Notes: generated by a model not told the origin, from the letters alone. A DNA stretch of 64,000 nt from Roridomyces roridus (GCA_029378245.1 JARKIF010000064.1:62001-126000); one strand, 5' to 3'; counted from the stretch's first letter, positions 34,269 through 46,071 are shown. Translations and numbers: made by a program.

Positions 34269-35729
34269 CTAGGTAATCGTCACCTGCAGCCCCTCCGTCC
34301 GAAGTTGCTCCATCTTGGCTAAAAACGGCGCACTGAACTCCTCAGTCCCGCTGCCAGAAATGGTCAGAGCCTCCAAGCGCACACCGGAATGTGTCACCAG
34401 CTGCGGATCTGTCCACCATCGAGAAAGTATCATCCTCCCCCATATGGCTTCGTCTACAGAATTTACCCACGGGTTCTCGATAGAAAGCATCCGGAGTCGC
34501 CGAGCGCAAGGGGCAGCGGTATTGCCGTAGCTGAGCAAATCCACAGCGAAGGCTATCGAGGCTGCACCGAGGAAACAGTGGGCCAAATCGAGGTCTACGA
34601 GATGCGGATATTCCGTCAGAAGAGAGATGGTATGGTCTGAAGTGAGATGAAATCCCACAACCGACAGTTTATCGACGTTGGGAGACCGTCGTTGGAACTG
34701 CGTGAACACTTCGGATGACCAATGGGCAAAGGTACCGTAGACCTGCAATGCTTTGAGTGCGGGCAGCGCCAGCCGCGAGAAGAAGGGTGTAACGTCTCGA
34801 CGGTCTGCTTCATCTGGATCCCGGACGAATACCAGCGCGAGGTGTTCAAGTCTCGGGAGTGATATTATTGGCGCAGAAGAAGGGGGTGTTTCAGTCCAAG
34901 GCACCATTTTGCCAAAGTCCACGTCGACAATGTTTGTGCACTGTGACAAAATATCGAGAAAGAGTTGAGCGGATTTGGGAGGTTCTTCATCCTCTTCGGT
35001 TAGTGTGAGGGAAGTAAGTTGCGACCAGGGAATACGGAAGTACCCCGTCATCCGCAGAGTGAGGGCTGCGTCGCGGAGGCGCTGTGCGCCAAGGAGGACG
35101 TCGATGGGTAATGAGGAAGGCTCATCCGCGCAGTTCGCCAAGTCGACACTTTCCAGATTATTCAGTACACCCAACGAGAGTGCGCTGAGTCTCGACGATG
35201 TGGATTCGGTCCAACTCAATGATTCCCATCGAGAGGCCAGACTGTAAATGTACTCGGCCAACGGGGACGATTCGGCCGGTTCATAGGTCAGCGAAATTGG
35301 TATTGAGAGTGGTGCTGACCGCTCGAAAAAGGTCTTTGCTGTGGCTAGATAAGCGTCCGATGGTGGCTCGGAGAAATCTAGAGTGATTTCTCGGTTCCAC
35401 AACTGCGGCGCTGCACACGCCACCCGACGCCAATGTGCACAGATCTGAGACACCAACAGCGCTTGCGTCAACCAGTCTCCCATCGAGTCCACGATCAGGA
35501 GAAATATCTCCGTCAGCAGTTCGACAGGAAGCTTGCGGATAGGTGCGATGAGCGGTTTGAGAGCAGCAAGAAGCTCTAGCTCTTGCTGGCGCAGCCGCGT
35601 CAGCTCTTGGATCTGCGTGTCGAGGCGAGCAACGTTGGATTCGGCGTCTGAGATGTAGCCTTTGACTTGACGCGCAAAACTCGCGCTGCAAGGGTCTCCA
35701 AGCTTGAGAGTCGCGAAGATGTTCTCCAT
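34269..35729 (-). CDS. F-box/LRR protein, A subfamily (copy A3)
   Basis: A single-exon protein of 486 residues. It has the N-terminal helix (GYISDAESNVARLDTQIQEL), F-box (APIRKLPVELLTEIFLLIV..CAHWRRVACAAPQLW) and LRR-like part ending SRWWTDPQLVTHSGVRLEALTIS and EQLRTEGLQVTIT. The start at 35729 was chosen by alignment with the paralogues (MENIFATLKLGDPCSASFARQ against MESILSNLMLGDPCSATFARQ). The frame is open for 96 more codons upstream, but nothing there is conserved. It is probably an SCF receptor. Confidence 0.87.
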   Translation of the reverse strand: MENIFATLKLGDPCSASFARQVKGYISDAESNVARLDTQIQELTRLRQQELELLAALKPLIAPIRKLPVELLTEIFLLIVDSMGDWLTQALLVSQICAHWRRVACAAPQLWNREITLDFSEPPSDAYLATAKTFFERSAPLSIPISLTYEPAESSPLAEYIYSLASRWESLSWTESTSSRLSALSLGVLNNLESVDLANCADEPSSLPIDVLLGAQRLRDAALTLRMTGYFRIPWSQLTSLTLTEEDEEPPKSAQLFLDILSQCTNIVDVDFGKMVPWTETPPSSAPIISLPRLEHLALVFVRDPDEADRRDVTPFFSRLALPALKALQVYGTFAHWSSEVFTQFQRRSPNVDKLSVVGFHLTSDHTISLLTEYPHLVDLDLAHCFLGAASIAFAVDLLSYGNTAAPCARRLRMLSIENPWVNSVDEAIWGRMILSRWWTDPQLVTHSGVRLEALTISGSGTEEFSAPFLAKMEQLRTEGLQVTIT

Positions 35730-36317
35730 GCTGGCAGGGGCACCGAGCGTTAGCAGTTGGAGATACCAAAGCGGAAATGACGGACGAGAGAGTGAACAGG
35801 CAGCAGGCGTGGTTCTACTCCGGAGGAATTGCAGAGAAAGCAAGTCGTGCCAATCACCGAGAGTGGTACTGAACGTTGGTTGGCAGTCGGGGGGATGCAG
35901 AATAAAAGGAGGCGAACGGGGAATAGGGAGTAAACACGAGGTTGTCCACGCAGAACGTGAACGCGAAGAGCAAGTCGTGATCGACGTGATCGCCGCCCCC
36001 TCGTCTTTTGCCACCATCTTCCTTCATGGACGACCCACTTCCCGAGTTTCTTCTCGGTTCATTCTCCAATTCAAGTTACAACAACGGGATACAGGTACCA
36101 TCCTAGGTGCGGAACCTCTGGGCTGCAGGTTTTCACCCTATCTGATGTCGTATCAGCCCGTCTTCATCTTCATCTTCATCTTCAGCCCTTCGCCGTGACA
36201 CTCAATTCATGCTGCCCACCGCAAGGACTCTCTTGCATGGCTTCTCCCAACCCCAGCCGAGCATGTCAGCCACCTGGACGAAGTGGCTGACACCACTTCT
36301 GCCTCTCTCCTCTCGCC
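35730..36317. other. Divergent promoter region with TTCATC repeat
   Basis: About 590 bp between the F-box gene and the tetraspanin gene. Around 36163-36186 the hexamer CTTCAT is repeated about four times in tandem, in the putative leader of the tetraspanin gene. No gene is seen. Confidence 0.5.
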
Positions 36318-38133
36318 ATGCAGTACCGTGCCCCCTCGTCCCTTTCTACCAACAAGGATGGAGTCCTACGGCGGCGCTCAAGCGTCTACTCGCCTCAAGA
36401 TGACGCAGACGACGATCGTGAAGATACGGAATTACTCCAGCGCCGACCTACAGTCGCCCTTGTCCGCGCTACCCCGTCCTCGCCTCGGGCGTACACACCT
36501 CTCCCTGCTTCTTCATTCTCCCCGTTCGAGGTGCCACCCAACAGTCTCCCTCTATCGTCGTCACCACCCCGGGCTCCAGTTGTGCGAGGATTGGGATTGG
36601 GATTGATCGGCTCGCCCATGGCAGACGCTATCCAGCACCATTCGGAGGCTCAATTCAGCACGGTGCCTCTCACCCCACGTCCCGATGCCTCAGAGGTCCT
36701 GTCCCCGTGCAGTATGTCGACAATTCCCTCGCTACCTACTCCCATAGCTGTGTCTGAGCACGCACTTCGACCCGACGGACCCCATCACGCAGCTTCGGAC
36801 GCCACCACCGTTCCTCCATTACCAACACCTGACTTTTCCCGTGCGCCACGCTTCCTTGGGCTCTTTCCTCGTGGATTCAGCCACCTATCTTACCCGGGCC
36901 CGTTCTTCTCCCATCCCGAGTCGGAGTCAAGGGCCACTAGTCCATGCAACAACGACGATGCCAAATCCTCGCCTCTCCCAACGCCAGGCCTCCGCTCATT
37001 CCTTCCCCGCGGGTTTGGCAACTTGTCCTGGAATCACGTCCCGCATCGCCCGCCCAGTACACGCTCCGATTCGGAGAGCAGCGGCGGCTCTGGAACCTCG
37101 GGTGCCAGCAGCGCCGTGTCGATTGACTCTGGGCACCATGCGCTCATCAAGGAAATCGGTACAACGGACAGATTCACCCACAAATGGCCACGTCCCCAGT
37201 CAATGCGGACGTACACTGCGGATGACGCCACGGAGGGTTTGCTCGAGGACGGCCGGGGACCTTCGATGGATGCTGTGGAGCCATGGACGACCTTCAAGTG
37301 GTGTCTGCTACTTTCGGTGTCGACAGTCTTTGTCTACGGCTCGGCGGCGCTGGTCTGTGCGCTGATGACGTGGTTCCGCAGTAAGTCGATTCTCACTTGT
37401 CTCAAGTCATTGTTCTGAGACTCTCCTCGCAGCATGGGACCTGGCAGACGTGATGTACGTCGCCGACAACGACATCCTTATCCTGATCACCCTCGCTGGC
37501 TCCATCCTCGTCTTCACCGCCCTCGTCGGCTTTTCTGGCGTGCTCCTCAATTCAAGACCCATCCTCGCCGTGTATACCGTCCTCCTCTTCCCCGCCTTCC
37601 TCTCCGTCGTCGCAATCGGGTACGTCGGGTACAAGCGCACCACCTTTGCCCTCGACCAGAAGCTGAACCTCTCGTGGAGTCAATACTACACCCCACTCGG
37701 CCGGCTGCGCATCCAAGACGCGCTGCACTGCTGCGGCTTCTACAGTCCGCTTCACGAGGCGACACCGAGCACGCGGTGTTTCCCTCGTACGGTGCTCCCC
37801 GGGTGCAAGGGCAAGCTCTATCGTTTTGAGCGAGCCAACCTCGTGACGGTGTGGTCGACGGTGTTTTCGCTCGTTCCACTGCACTTGCTCAATGTGCTTG
37901 TGGCGTTGTTATGTGCGAATCATATTACGGAGAGGTTTGGGAAGGGGATTACGCCGAAGAGGTATTGGTTGACGAATGGGGATGTGGTGGCGGATGCGGA
38001 GAAGATTAGGCGGAGGGTGACTGGGATTGCGCGATGTGAGGGACGAGGAAGGGAGTTGCTTTGTGAGATGGGTGTTCCTGATAGTGTGGAGGATACTGTC
38101 CCGTTTTTGTCTTACGAGGGAAGGCAATATTAG
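36318..38133 (+). CDS. Tetraspanin-like membrane protein with long N-terminal tail
   Basis: Two exons, 36318-37380 and 37433-38133, joined in phase (52-nt intron), give 587 residues. About 335 N-terminal residues are Ser/Pro-rich and probably disordered and cytosolic. Four membrane helices follow: WCLLLSVSTVFVYGSAALVCAL, ILILITLAGSILVFTALVGF, VYTVLLFPAFLSVVAIGYV and VFSLVPLHLLNVLVALLC. The loop between helices 3 and 4 contains the tetraspanin hallmark CCG (LHCCGFYSP) and two more cysteines (RCFP, PGCKG). This fits the large basidiomycete tetraspanin class, membrane organisers of unknown partners. The cytosolic tail after helix 4 is about 80 residues. Confidence 0.85.
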
Positions 38134-38452
38134 TGGAGAATGTTCTCAGTTCTTGCGTAGCAAATTCATTCACACAAGAGGTCTGGTCGTAAGTTTACAA
38201 ATGGATACTATGGGATAGGCAAAGACAGAAACTTCGAACTGTCCTTCAGGAAAGCATGGGATATATCAAGACGCGGAGCTGGGACCGGAACTGGAAGCGA
38301 CACAAGGAACGTGCACGGTGGAGATATTCGTATGCGCATGCCCAGTAGGGCTGGTCGTAACACGCAAGAATCATCAAGCCTCTCAAAGGATGGGTTTGTC
38401 AGGAACTTCCGAGCTTCAGCTGTTAGCTCGCTTACCTCCTACGAGCTTCAAG

Positions 38453-38892
38453 TTATCCTGCGGCAACGCCTTTTTCAAGATCGGGGTATTCCTGGCCACC
38501 GGCGTCCAAATCGACCTGAATGTTGAACATGATCGGGATGAAGGACCGTTGTCCTACTCCTAAACCCGCATCCTCCCGTTGGCCTTGGATCTGGACCTCG
38601 GATTCGACATCATCCTTGTTCAGGCCACCGGGAAGGAACACCGGTTGCGAGATGTAATATCTTCGAAGCGGACATCCATGATCACATTCCAGTGCGTGAC
38701 TCGGACGCCTTTGAAGTCGTTCTTGTAGATGCGACATCACGATGAACAGGACGCCAAAAAGAATGTAGAGCACCACTGTCGGGAATCTAATGGTCAGCCG
38801 TCGTAGATCCAAGGAGTGTGTCGGAGGAGCACACATATGGCGGCGAAAATCCAGAGGATTTGGGTGAATTGAGACGCCGTGGAGGTGGGCAT
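38453..38892 (-). CDS. Small one-helix membrane protein, unknown function
   Basis: I do not recognise this gene. An ATG at 38892 opens MPTSTASQFTQILWIFAAI. A candidate intron of ~59 nt (GTGTGC..CGACAG) then gives LVLYILFGVLFIVMSHLQERLQRR, forming one strong transmembrane helix. The remainder is soluble (EVQIQGQREDAG, QVDLDAGGQEYPDLEKG) and ends at 38453. The predicted length is about 126 residues. The splice choice is inferred from the hydrophobic continuity only. It converges with the tetraspanin gene, and its layout resembles the gene at 39904-40430. Confidence 0.5.
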
Positions 38893-39903
38893 GGTCGTTA
38901 TCGAGTTCAGGTCGTAATTGGGGAGGGATGGGGAGTCTGAAACCCCCTGTTTCGCCTTCTATACGGTTGTATTAGCGCCGAAGCTGTCGTCCGTTGACTA
39001 GGTGCTGGCTGTTTGGCAAAAATGCCCAAATATGGGACAATGCACCAATGCACCTCATTCACTTCAACGCCAGAATGCCGGAATACTTTATCTCTGGCAC
39101 AATGCGGAGAATGAAAAATTGGGAAATTGTCTTGGTATCCTAGGGAGACAATGGGAATCCCCTCTCCCGGATCGAGGTCTGCTGTTGAGCTGTAAGTAAT
39201 AAGAAGCATTGAAACGCACTGCCTCGTGATATCATTCAACGCCACGGGCCAATGAACACCAGGCCTGCTCTTGAACGATTGCGGTACTCGGGGTCCAGTC
39301 TGGCAGATGACTGTTTCGCCAGATTACCGCAGTTTGGCGGCTTTCCGTACAAGAAGTTAGGTTTGCAGAAAAAATATTTCGTACTTGATGGTGGTAGTTC
39401 AAAGACACAAGTTGAACCGTCATGTGATCTGTCAAACCCACTGAAGTCGGGTCTCAACCGTAATTTCAGAGAAAAGTTCGTTCAACAGCAGCTACACAAT
39501 CTGCGGAGGTCAACAACTGGGAGTTCCCGATCATTCACCGGCGTGTCCTGCTCCGGAGCTACTTATGGCCCAATGGAGGTTTAATAGAGGCTGGAGCTCT
39601 ACAGCTTTCTGTCAGCTAAACGCGTGTACTGTGGGTGTACTAGCGATACTTTTAGAAACATATACGGCAGAAAGCTGTTGAATCTCACTGGTTCCGACGA
39701 CGGCCGCACTTAAGGAAGCCCAAAATACACATGAAAGCGATCATCGTGTGTTGCTGGAATGGTGAAATTGATTCGTTCTTCATCAAGTGTGAGAGCAGTT
39801 ACCTATCTTGATGTGGGGTTATGGACGGGAGATAGATAGAAGATAGTGATACACAGATACATCGTACGATGAATTTCGTTGAAATGATCCAACACAGGCA
39901 GTT
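38893..39903. other. Intergenic, no supported gene
   Basis: About 1 kb of lower-GC DNA between two small membrane-protein genes. The frames present (38907-39245 minus, 39252-39584 plus) show no domain or exon pattern. Confidence 0.45.
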
Positions 39904-40430
39904 CTAATCTCCACGCGCGGAGGAGAACGGCGAAGGATTTTCGTCTCTCGAAATTGGAGGTGGGGAAAGACTTTGAGGATCTGTCCGGTTGCATCTTAGA
40001 CGCCAGAAATAACAGTGTTTCCGAATTAGAAGCCACTGACCTTTTGGGAGTGGAAGTTCGTTCACGTCCTTGACCGCAGGGGAAGACGGAGGTGTTAATT
40101 TGAGAGAAGGTGGTCTCACGGTAATCTGAGTAGATCCGTAAACCATAGTATCCGCTAACAGCGTGGTTCAGATATTCAAAGTGGTTTGTTCGAGAACGGG
40201 ACATACGTTGTAGTCTTTGTGATTCCCGCAGCTTGAGGTGTAGATATCGGTCCCAGAGCGCCAGAGCATAGAACGTGAGGAGGAAGAACATAAAAACTAT
40301 GGTGCCTGGTATGACCTCAGCACGCGATGATCTAGCTTGGAGTCGAAAGAACGCACTCGATGTGATGTGGGAAGTGCACGAGATCCTAAGCTCTGCATCG
40401 CCTGTAGTCGAGGTTGCCGTTGGTGCCATG
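39904..40430 (-). CDS. Small one-helix membrane protein, unknown function
   Basis: I do not recognise the family. An ATG at 40430 opens MAPTATSTTGDAELRISC; one transmembrane helix follows (GTIVFMFFLLTFYALALW) with a basic flank (DRYLHLKLRESQRLQ). An intron starting GTATGT near 40204 and ending in ..GTTAG near 40154 leads to DTMVYGSTQITVRPPSLKLTPPSSP. The 3' end is unsure: without a further intron the frame stops at 39904; splicing GTCAGT..TCTAAG would carry it past that point. Neighbouring gene 38453-38892 has the same size and helix position, so the two may be related. Confidence 0.45.
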
Positions 40431-40719
40431 AGAATGAGTAGGTAATTGGGCGGATGAGAGTCAATCGACAGCGGCACTTTTGTATCCAGGCGGAACTTGG
40501 AAGTACACAGCACTGCTGCTGGTTTATGGAAACTTGAAGCTGTAAACCCAAGACAATCTTGTGCAACAAAATACGTAACGGCTGTGCGTGCAAGACATCT
40601 TGGATGGACTTAGGGGGTAGGAGACTATTTGGGGATTTTAGACGCATACGACAAAAATATTCTGGAACCATTGGTACGGCGACAAGAATGTTTCAGAGAA
40701 CGCACATATCCAATCTCCT

Positions 40720-41757
40720 TTAGTCCAAAAACGCCATCTGCCCTCTTGCCAACGACCAGATATCTTCACCATCCGCAGCAGCCTCGTCCCAAAACCGCGA
40801 CTGCCGAAACTTCCTTCCGCCTGCAATGCAATAAACCAGGATCCCATCCGGGCCGCAGTTTCTTGCGGCCCGCACAAGCTCACGGGGCTCCCATTGGAGA
40901 GGTGCGTCGTAATACCATCGATCCGGAGGCCGAAACACAAGTACCGCCGCCTGGAACGATCCGCACGCTCTGCGCACTCGCGAGTCCACAGCGCGTGCAA
41001 AATCCCGTATGTAAGTAGAGTACATCCAAGGTTGACGCGACCAATCCCTTTCCGAACCCACGGCTAAATGAGTGAGGTGGGGGAGGTATTCCGCGGGGAA
41101 GGTATCTCCAAACTGGTAGTGGTGCCCGGAAAGGTACAGGTGCGTTATGGTGCCGAGAAATCCGGCCCCGTGCATCGTTTGTTGGAGGCGATCCCACTTT
41201 GAGATCCATCCTACCGGCCCAGGAGGCGTGCGGAGGCTCATTTGCTCCGTGAGCGTCACATGGACGGAGAGGAGATGCGAGGGAAAGGGTTCATCGGATG
41301 TGCAGAGTCGCTGCAGCGGTGCGAGGGCGCAGCCAAGCGAGTCAAGATGCGAGGATGCTCGGAGTACGTCTGCGATGAGAGTTGGTAGAGATGCTGGCTC
41401 CCCCGGTGTCCAAACGCAGTCGCAGACCCAAAGCGTCTTGACAGCGCCAGCGGCGCGATCAGAAGAGCAGACCAGGGCATGGAAAGAGCGGACTTGTTTC
41501 CTAGTACGCAGCAAGACGTGGGCTAAGCGTATGGGAAAGACCAGTTCGGCGATCCACGCTGAAGTTAGAGCGAGAGCCCTTCCGGTTGACGCGTCTTTTG
41601 GAGATGAAATCGACAGTTCCAGGATTCTGGCCACAAGTTCGACAGGCAGATCTTTGAGAGAAAACTCCTGCTGTGAGTTTGCTTCTAGTATCTCATCGTA
41701 GAGGAAGCTGGAGTAGTAGATCGGACGGCCGTGGAATTTGGACAGGTCGGGCGACAT
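40720..41757 (-). CDS. F-box-like protein (diverged)
   Basis: A single-exon protein of 345 residues. A short N-terminus is followed by FSLKDLPVELVARILELSIS (residues ~34-53), a recognisable F-box start, then SAWIAELVFPIRLAHVLLRT. The rest contains LRR-like stretches (THLYLSGHHYQFG, LPHLTHLAVGSERDW) and a C-terminal FRPPDRWYYDAP. It is not close to the A or B subfamilies. I chose the ATG at 41757 (context CACCATGTCG); an in-frame ATG at 41805 would add 16 residues. It probably has an SCF receptor role. Confidence 0.7.
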   Translation of the reverse strand: MSPDLSKFHGRPIYYSSFLYDEILEANSQQEFSLKDLPVELVARILELSISSPKDASTGRALALTSAWIAELVFPIRLAHVLLRTRKQVRSFHALVCSSDRAAGAVKTLWVCDCVWTPGEPASLPTLIADVLRASSHLDSLGCALAPLQRLCTSDEPFPSHLLSVHVTLTEQMSLRTPPGPVGWISKWDRLQQTMHGAGFLGTITHLYLSGHHYQFGDTFPAEYLPHLTHLAVGSERDWSRQPWMYSTYIRDFARAVDSRVRRACGSFQAAVLVFRPPDRWYYDAPLQWEPRELVRAARNCGPDGILVYCIAGGRKFRQSRFWDEAAADGEDIWSLARGQMAFLD

Positions 41758-42265
41758 GGTGGTCCAGAAGCAGGTCGTTTGCACTGCCTCATGATCGTAG
41801 TACATTGGAGAGCGTTTCGAGAAGCAAACAAACTGCAGCTGAGTCGGCGTCCGAGGGCGTCCAAGGGCGTCCAGATTTCACTGTCATCATGCTTATCGTC
41901 GGACGCGGAGGTATACGCGCGTCAATTATATCGGGATAATATTCCGGGTCACAGTCAGCAGTCTGAGACGTAATCGAGTCACCGGAGAAATTGCAGAGTG
42001 ATGTCAAAGGAAATGTGTAAGTGATCAAATTGAGGTCCAATTCAATGTGGCTGGTTCTAGCACAGATGTCTTTGCAAGTGATAAAATTTGAAGCCCGTCT
42101 CGAGTCCCCTTGAGCGTGTAATTTTCCGAGCAAGAACGAATGAAAACGAGGCCAACGGAGTTTTGTCCCGTTCAGCCGACAGCTTGATGATGAGTGATCG
42201 AATGACAAATCGGGAAACATCCGAGACCCCTTGTCGTCTACTTTTTGCCGTTCCGAGACCTCGCT

Positions 42266-42273
42266 TATAAAAA
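42266..42273 (+). promoter_or_regulatory. TATA-like element of MFS gene
   Basis: TATAAAAA about 50 bp upstream of the start codon at 42324, in CGCTTATAAAAAGATGG. It is the best TATA match seen in the window. Confidence 0.5.
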
Positions 42274-42323
42274 GATGGCGCAGCAATGGGATTCGTCGTG
42301 CTTCCCTCCTTTTCCTCCGAAAC

Positions 42324-44211
42324 ATGTCTTCGCCACAATTCGACGCAGAGGCAATCACACCCCGTGCATCCTCGGAGCACACACTACACGAGGAGCCTCG
42401 GAATGAGCCAGCAGCAGAGGCTGCATCAGAAATTTTAACAGGCAGAAGATTGGCCGTCGTGTTCTCGGCACTGTCAGTCAATTTGCTTGAAGATTATGGG
42501 CATCTCTGACTTTCCAAAGGCTATTATCACTACTACTCATCGCCTTGGACCAGACGATCCTGTCGACAGCCCTGCCTCGAATCGCCTCCCAGTTCAACGC
42601 ATTCAGCTTGCAGGGCTGGGTCTCTTCCTCCTTCGTCCTTGCGCAAACAGTATTTCTGCTGCCCTACGGACAGGTACGGCGATAAAATAAATCTGATTGA
42701 CTCTTTGACTCATTAATTGGCAGCTCCTACGTATCTTTCCATCAAAATATATTCTGCTTTCGTCCATAGCCATCTTTGAAATTGGCTCGCTCGTCTGCGG
42801 CGTTTCTCAAAATGTCGACCAACTCATAGCGGGAAGGACAGTGTCGGGAGTTGGTGCAGCCGGTCTATGTGAGTTTACTCAGTACTCGTCGCCCCATATG
42901 CCCCATACTGACTTTTGCAGTCGTCGCAATGCTCCAGATCATTTCCCAAGTCACTCGTCTGGAGGACCGCCCCCGCCTCTTCGGTCTCTTTGGCGCCGTC
43001 TTCGGCCTTTCCTCCGTGATCGGCCCACTCATTGGGGGCGCCTTCACCGACCACGTTTCTTGGCGCTGGTGCTTTTTCATCAACTTACCTGTCGGTTAGT
43101 GTCTTAATTCATTATTTTTTCGCCTCGTACTTATCTCATACTCGTAGGTGGCGTCTCCCTTGTCGCAGTCACTTTTCTGCTCAAAGCGCAGCCGCCTCTC
43201 GGTGCGGATCTATCCAAGCGCTCGCCCCGCGACATCTTGTCGCAGTTCCTGCAGATGGACTTTTTCGGTGCTGTCCTCATCGCGGGCGCTATCACCTGCC
43301 TCGTACTCGCTCTCCAATGGGGCGGCAACACCAAGGCGTGGGGCGACCACGCCGTCATCATCTCATTCGTCTTCGCCTTTGTCCTCGCCGTCGCCCTCGT
43401 CTTCTGGGAAATCCACCTCAAAGACCGTGCCATGGTCCCCACCTCGATCTTCCACTCGCGGAGCGTCTATGCCATCATCGCTTACGCGTTCCTCACGCGC
43501 TTCTCCCTCCTCCTCTTTTCCTACTACATCCCCATCTTCTACCAAGCCGTGCGCCACCGCACTGCGACCGACTCTGGGGTGGACTTGCTTCCATTCATGC
43601 TCGGCGTGGTCCTCACCGTCATCAGCTCGGGCCAGATCGTCGGTTTGACGGGGTACTACTTCCCCTTCCTCGTCGGTGCCCCGTTCTTCCTCGCTATCGG
43701 CTCGGGGCTGCTCTACACCCTCAACACCGACTCTTCCTCCGCACGCATCATCGGATTCCAGATTCTCGCTGGGGTGGGCACGGGTATGGGCATGCAGAAC
43801 TCGCTCATTGCGATGCAAGCTGAATTCAAGTCCAACCCGCGACTCCTTGGGCAGGCGACCTCCATGGCCTCGTTCGGGCAGTTCCTTGGCGGGACGTTGG
43901 GTCTGGGTGTTGCCGAGCCGGTGTTCTCCTCCCAACTCACAAAGTATCTCAAAATTTACGCCCCCAACGCCCCCGCGGCCGTCGTGCGCGAGTCTCCCAC
44001 TGCCATATACACCGAGTTGTCGCCAGAGATGATTCCGGGGGTGGTGAGGAGTTATGCGGAGGCGTTGAGGATTGTTTTCGTCTTGGGTGTGCCCGTGGCG
44101 GGCTTGGCGCTGATAGCGTCCTTGTTTATCAAGAATATTCGGATAAACAAGCAGGCGCCGGTGGAGAGGCCTACGGAGAAGACGCTTGAGGAGGGGAAGG
44201 TTGACGTCTAG
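42324..44211 (+). CDS. MFS multidrug exporter, DHA2 (14-helix) type
   Basis: A proton-coupled major-facilitator exporter. Five exons join through short GT..AG introns. After a ~45-residue acidic tail come [25 protein letters not shown] (helix 1 with the DHA2 motif [11 protein letters not shown]), [43 protein letters not shown] (antiporter motif C) and [15 protein letters not shown]. The last, long exon carries the remaining helices, including [22 protein letters not shown] and [14 protein letters not shown]. This matches fungal DHA2 drug or toxin pumps and is about full length. The substrate is unknown; there is no biosynthetic gene nearby to suggest one. It is divergent from the F-box gene at 40720. 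Confidence 0.92.
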
Positions 44212-44807
44212 AGGGGAGTGGGATGGGCAATTGTATTACTACCAAAACTGCACGATCTTAGATGTAACTCATATAATTCACGATATACATACTTAATGAA
44301 GAACAAACTTTCCAAGGGCATGGGTGAGGCAGAGCCACATCCTCGGCATATTTCTTGGTTGTGATGAGTGAGTGTCACCGTGTCGGGATTGGAACTTGCA
44401 TCACCGCTCGCGTTAGGCTCGGACCAGCACTATAATTGCAGTAAAGAATTACTTCCCTAGGTCCCAATTCTTTCCCCTCAAAAGTACCTAGAGAAACTGG
44501 TTCGAGTCTATGCTCGCGTTCTCCGCGTTTCATGGAAATTCGACACGCCGGTATCCTACCCTATCCTATCCGGCAGACAAATCTTGTATAATTTCAATTG
44601 GTGGGAGCGTGAACGGGGCGCAGTCCCTGCGAGGGAGTGGTGGTCCATCTGGAGACTGAGTGAGTGCGCAGGAAGCGGCTATTCAAAGGATGATCCCATG
44701 TAGCCTAAAAACCCACGTGAGTGCGAAACTCGGGTGGGAAAAGACGACATACATCCAATGCAGATAAAGGTAGAGTGTACTCCGTCTCCGCGACCTACGT
44801 AACAGAG
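44212..44807. repeat. Intergenic with a short shared repeat
   Basis: A stretch at about 44567-44603 (TCCGGCAGACAAATCTTG then AATTTCAATTGG) recurs at about 51652-51684, 7 kb away, at the edge of the repeat island. This suggests a dispersed element; no gene is seen. Confidence 0.45.
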
Positions 44808-45870
44808 CTAGTCTCGTCGGTGGCCTACAAATACCAGATGAGCATGAAAGTCGCGAGCGAAAAGGCGACATGCATCGAGCACCGAGACCGAAACGTCTGA
44901 ATCCTCCATCTGTGTACATGCGTCAGTCGTTGGCATCGGAGAGTATTGGATGGGTAAACGCGCGTCCGAGTCGGTTTCAGACACGTAGTCAGCTGATAAG
45001 CCACCGTCTGCGTCGAGAGCCTCCGAGTCCTCAATACTTTTCATCGACACGCCGTTGTCGATTTTGGCGGGGACGGGGACAACGGCGGTGTCACGGTGAC
45101 GTTCTGGGCTGGCGCCGATTGGCCTTTCTTGAACATGTCGTCAAGCGCGTCGAAGAACACCATATTTGAGACGATGGTAGTGATGATGGACAGCACGAAG
45201 GAGCGGTCAAACCCGGAGCATTGAGAAATGTGCCTCTTTTCTCTCTTTCAAGCTTTTGCCTGCTGCAACGGCGGTTAGACCTGACCCTTGAAGACGAGAC
45301 GAACGACTCACTCCAAGATGGCAGAGTCGTAAAATACTCGCTCCGCGCCCGCACCCAGTTAGTGGCGTAAACAGTTCCATCTTGACATCCGTCAATAACG
45401 CCCCAACCAGCTGCAAAAACGCCCTCTTCCCGTCGTAATGCTTGGTGTTCTCGATGTTGACCCCACCATGGTGTATTTTGCTGAGGACGGCCTTCAGGAC
45501 GGGCTGCTTGAAGAGGCTTGAAAAGGATACCTATAAGCGTCTTGGAAGCGAGGAATGATCAAGCAGGACGTGCGTTAGAGAGGGTCTAGAAACGTACATT
45601 GTGGATCCCGCCGTCTAGTCCATTGTCTAGTCCGCGACAACCGTCACAGGCTTCCACTATCGCACGATTGAGAGCGTGAGCCACAGCGAAAGAAACACCG
45701 GCAAGAGACATACCGCTGCACTGCAACGCGCCTCTCATCTCCGAGACCTGCGACTTGGCCGTAACCCACGTCTCCTCGTTCTGAAATGGTTCCGCTGGGG
45801 GTAGGGCGAACAGGGATTGGGTGGCACATTCGAGGATCTGAGAACTGATTGTGCTGTGAACGGCAGCCAT
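44808..45870 (-). CDS. Unrecognised multi-exon protein
   Basis: I do not recognise this family. An ATG at 45870 opens MAAVHSTISSQILECATQSL and continues with a cysteine-poor alpha-helical segment (EMRGALQCSGMSLAGVSFAVAH). After an intron (GTACGT..TTATAG) comes SLFKQPVLKAVLSKIHHGG, then FLQLVGALLTDVKMELFTPLTG. A further exon gives HISQCSGFDRSFVLSIITTI and NMVFFDALDDMFKKGQ, ending in a Pro/Ser-rich tail. The end is unsure: one frame stops at 45041, while another, acidic frame (DNGVSMKSIEDSEALDADGG) runs to 44808 and may be joined by a frameshift in a C-rich run. Coding character is good; the exact model is not. Confidence 0.45.
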
Positions 45871-46071
45871 GGCGGGCGAGTGGGGTGTCGCAGGGTGTCG
45901 CACGCAGAGAGAGGAAGATGGACGTGCGAAGAAGGAGAACGAGCCACATACGTAATACCCAAGGAACCAACAATCGCAGGCCCAAAACGGCAATGACGCT
46001 GAGTTGGCGGTGAAATATTCGGCCACTGGCTCTCTGAAGAGCTGCATAAATTCCGTTCCTGCATTCTCGCC

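Noticed and set aside
34269..36017. A 582-residue F-box protein starting at 36017
   Set aside because: The extra 96 residues are not conserved; paralogues start at the residue corresponding to 35729.
39252..39584. 110-codon plus-strand frame between the small membrane-protein genes
   Set aside because: No domain, no clear start context, no intron pattern.
36318..45870. A secondary-metabolite cluster around the MFS exporter
   Set aside because: No polyketide synthase, NRPS, terpene cyclase or P450 is present; neighbours are a tetraspanin, F-box and small membrane proteins.
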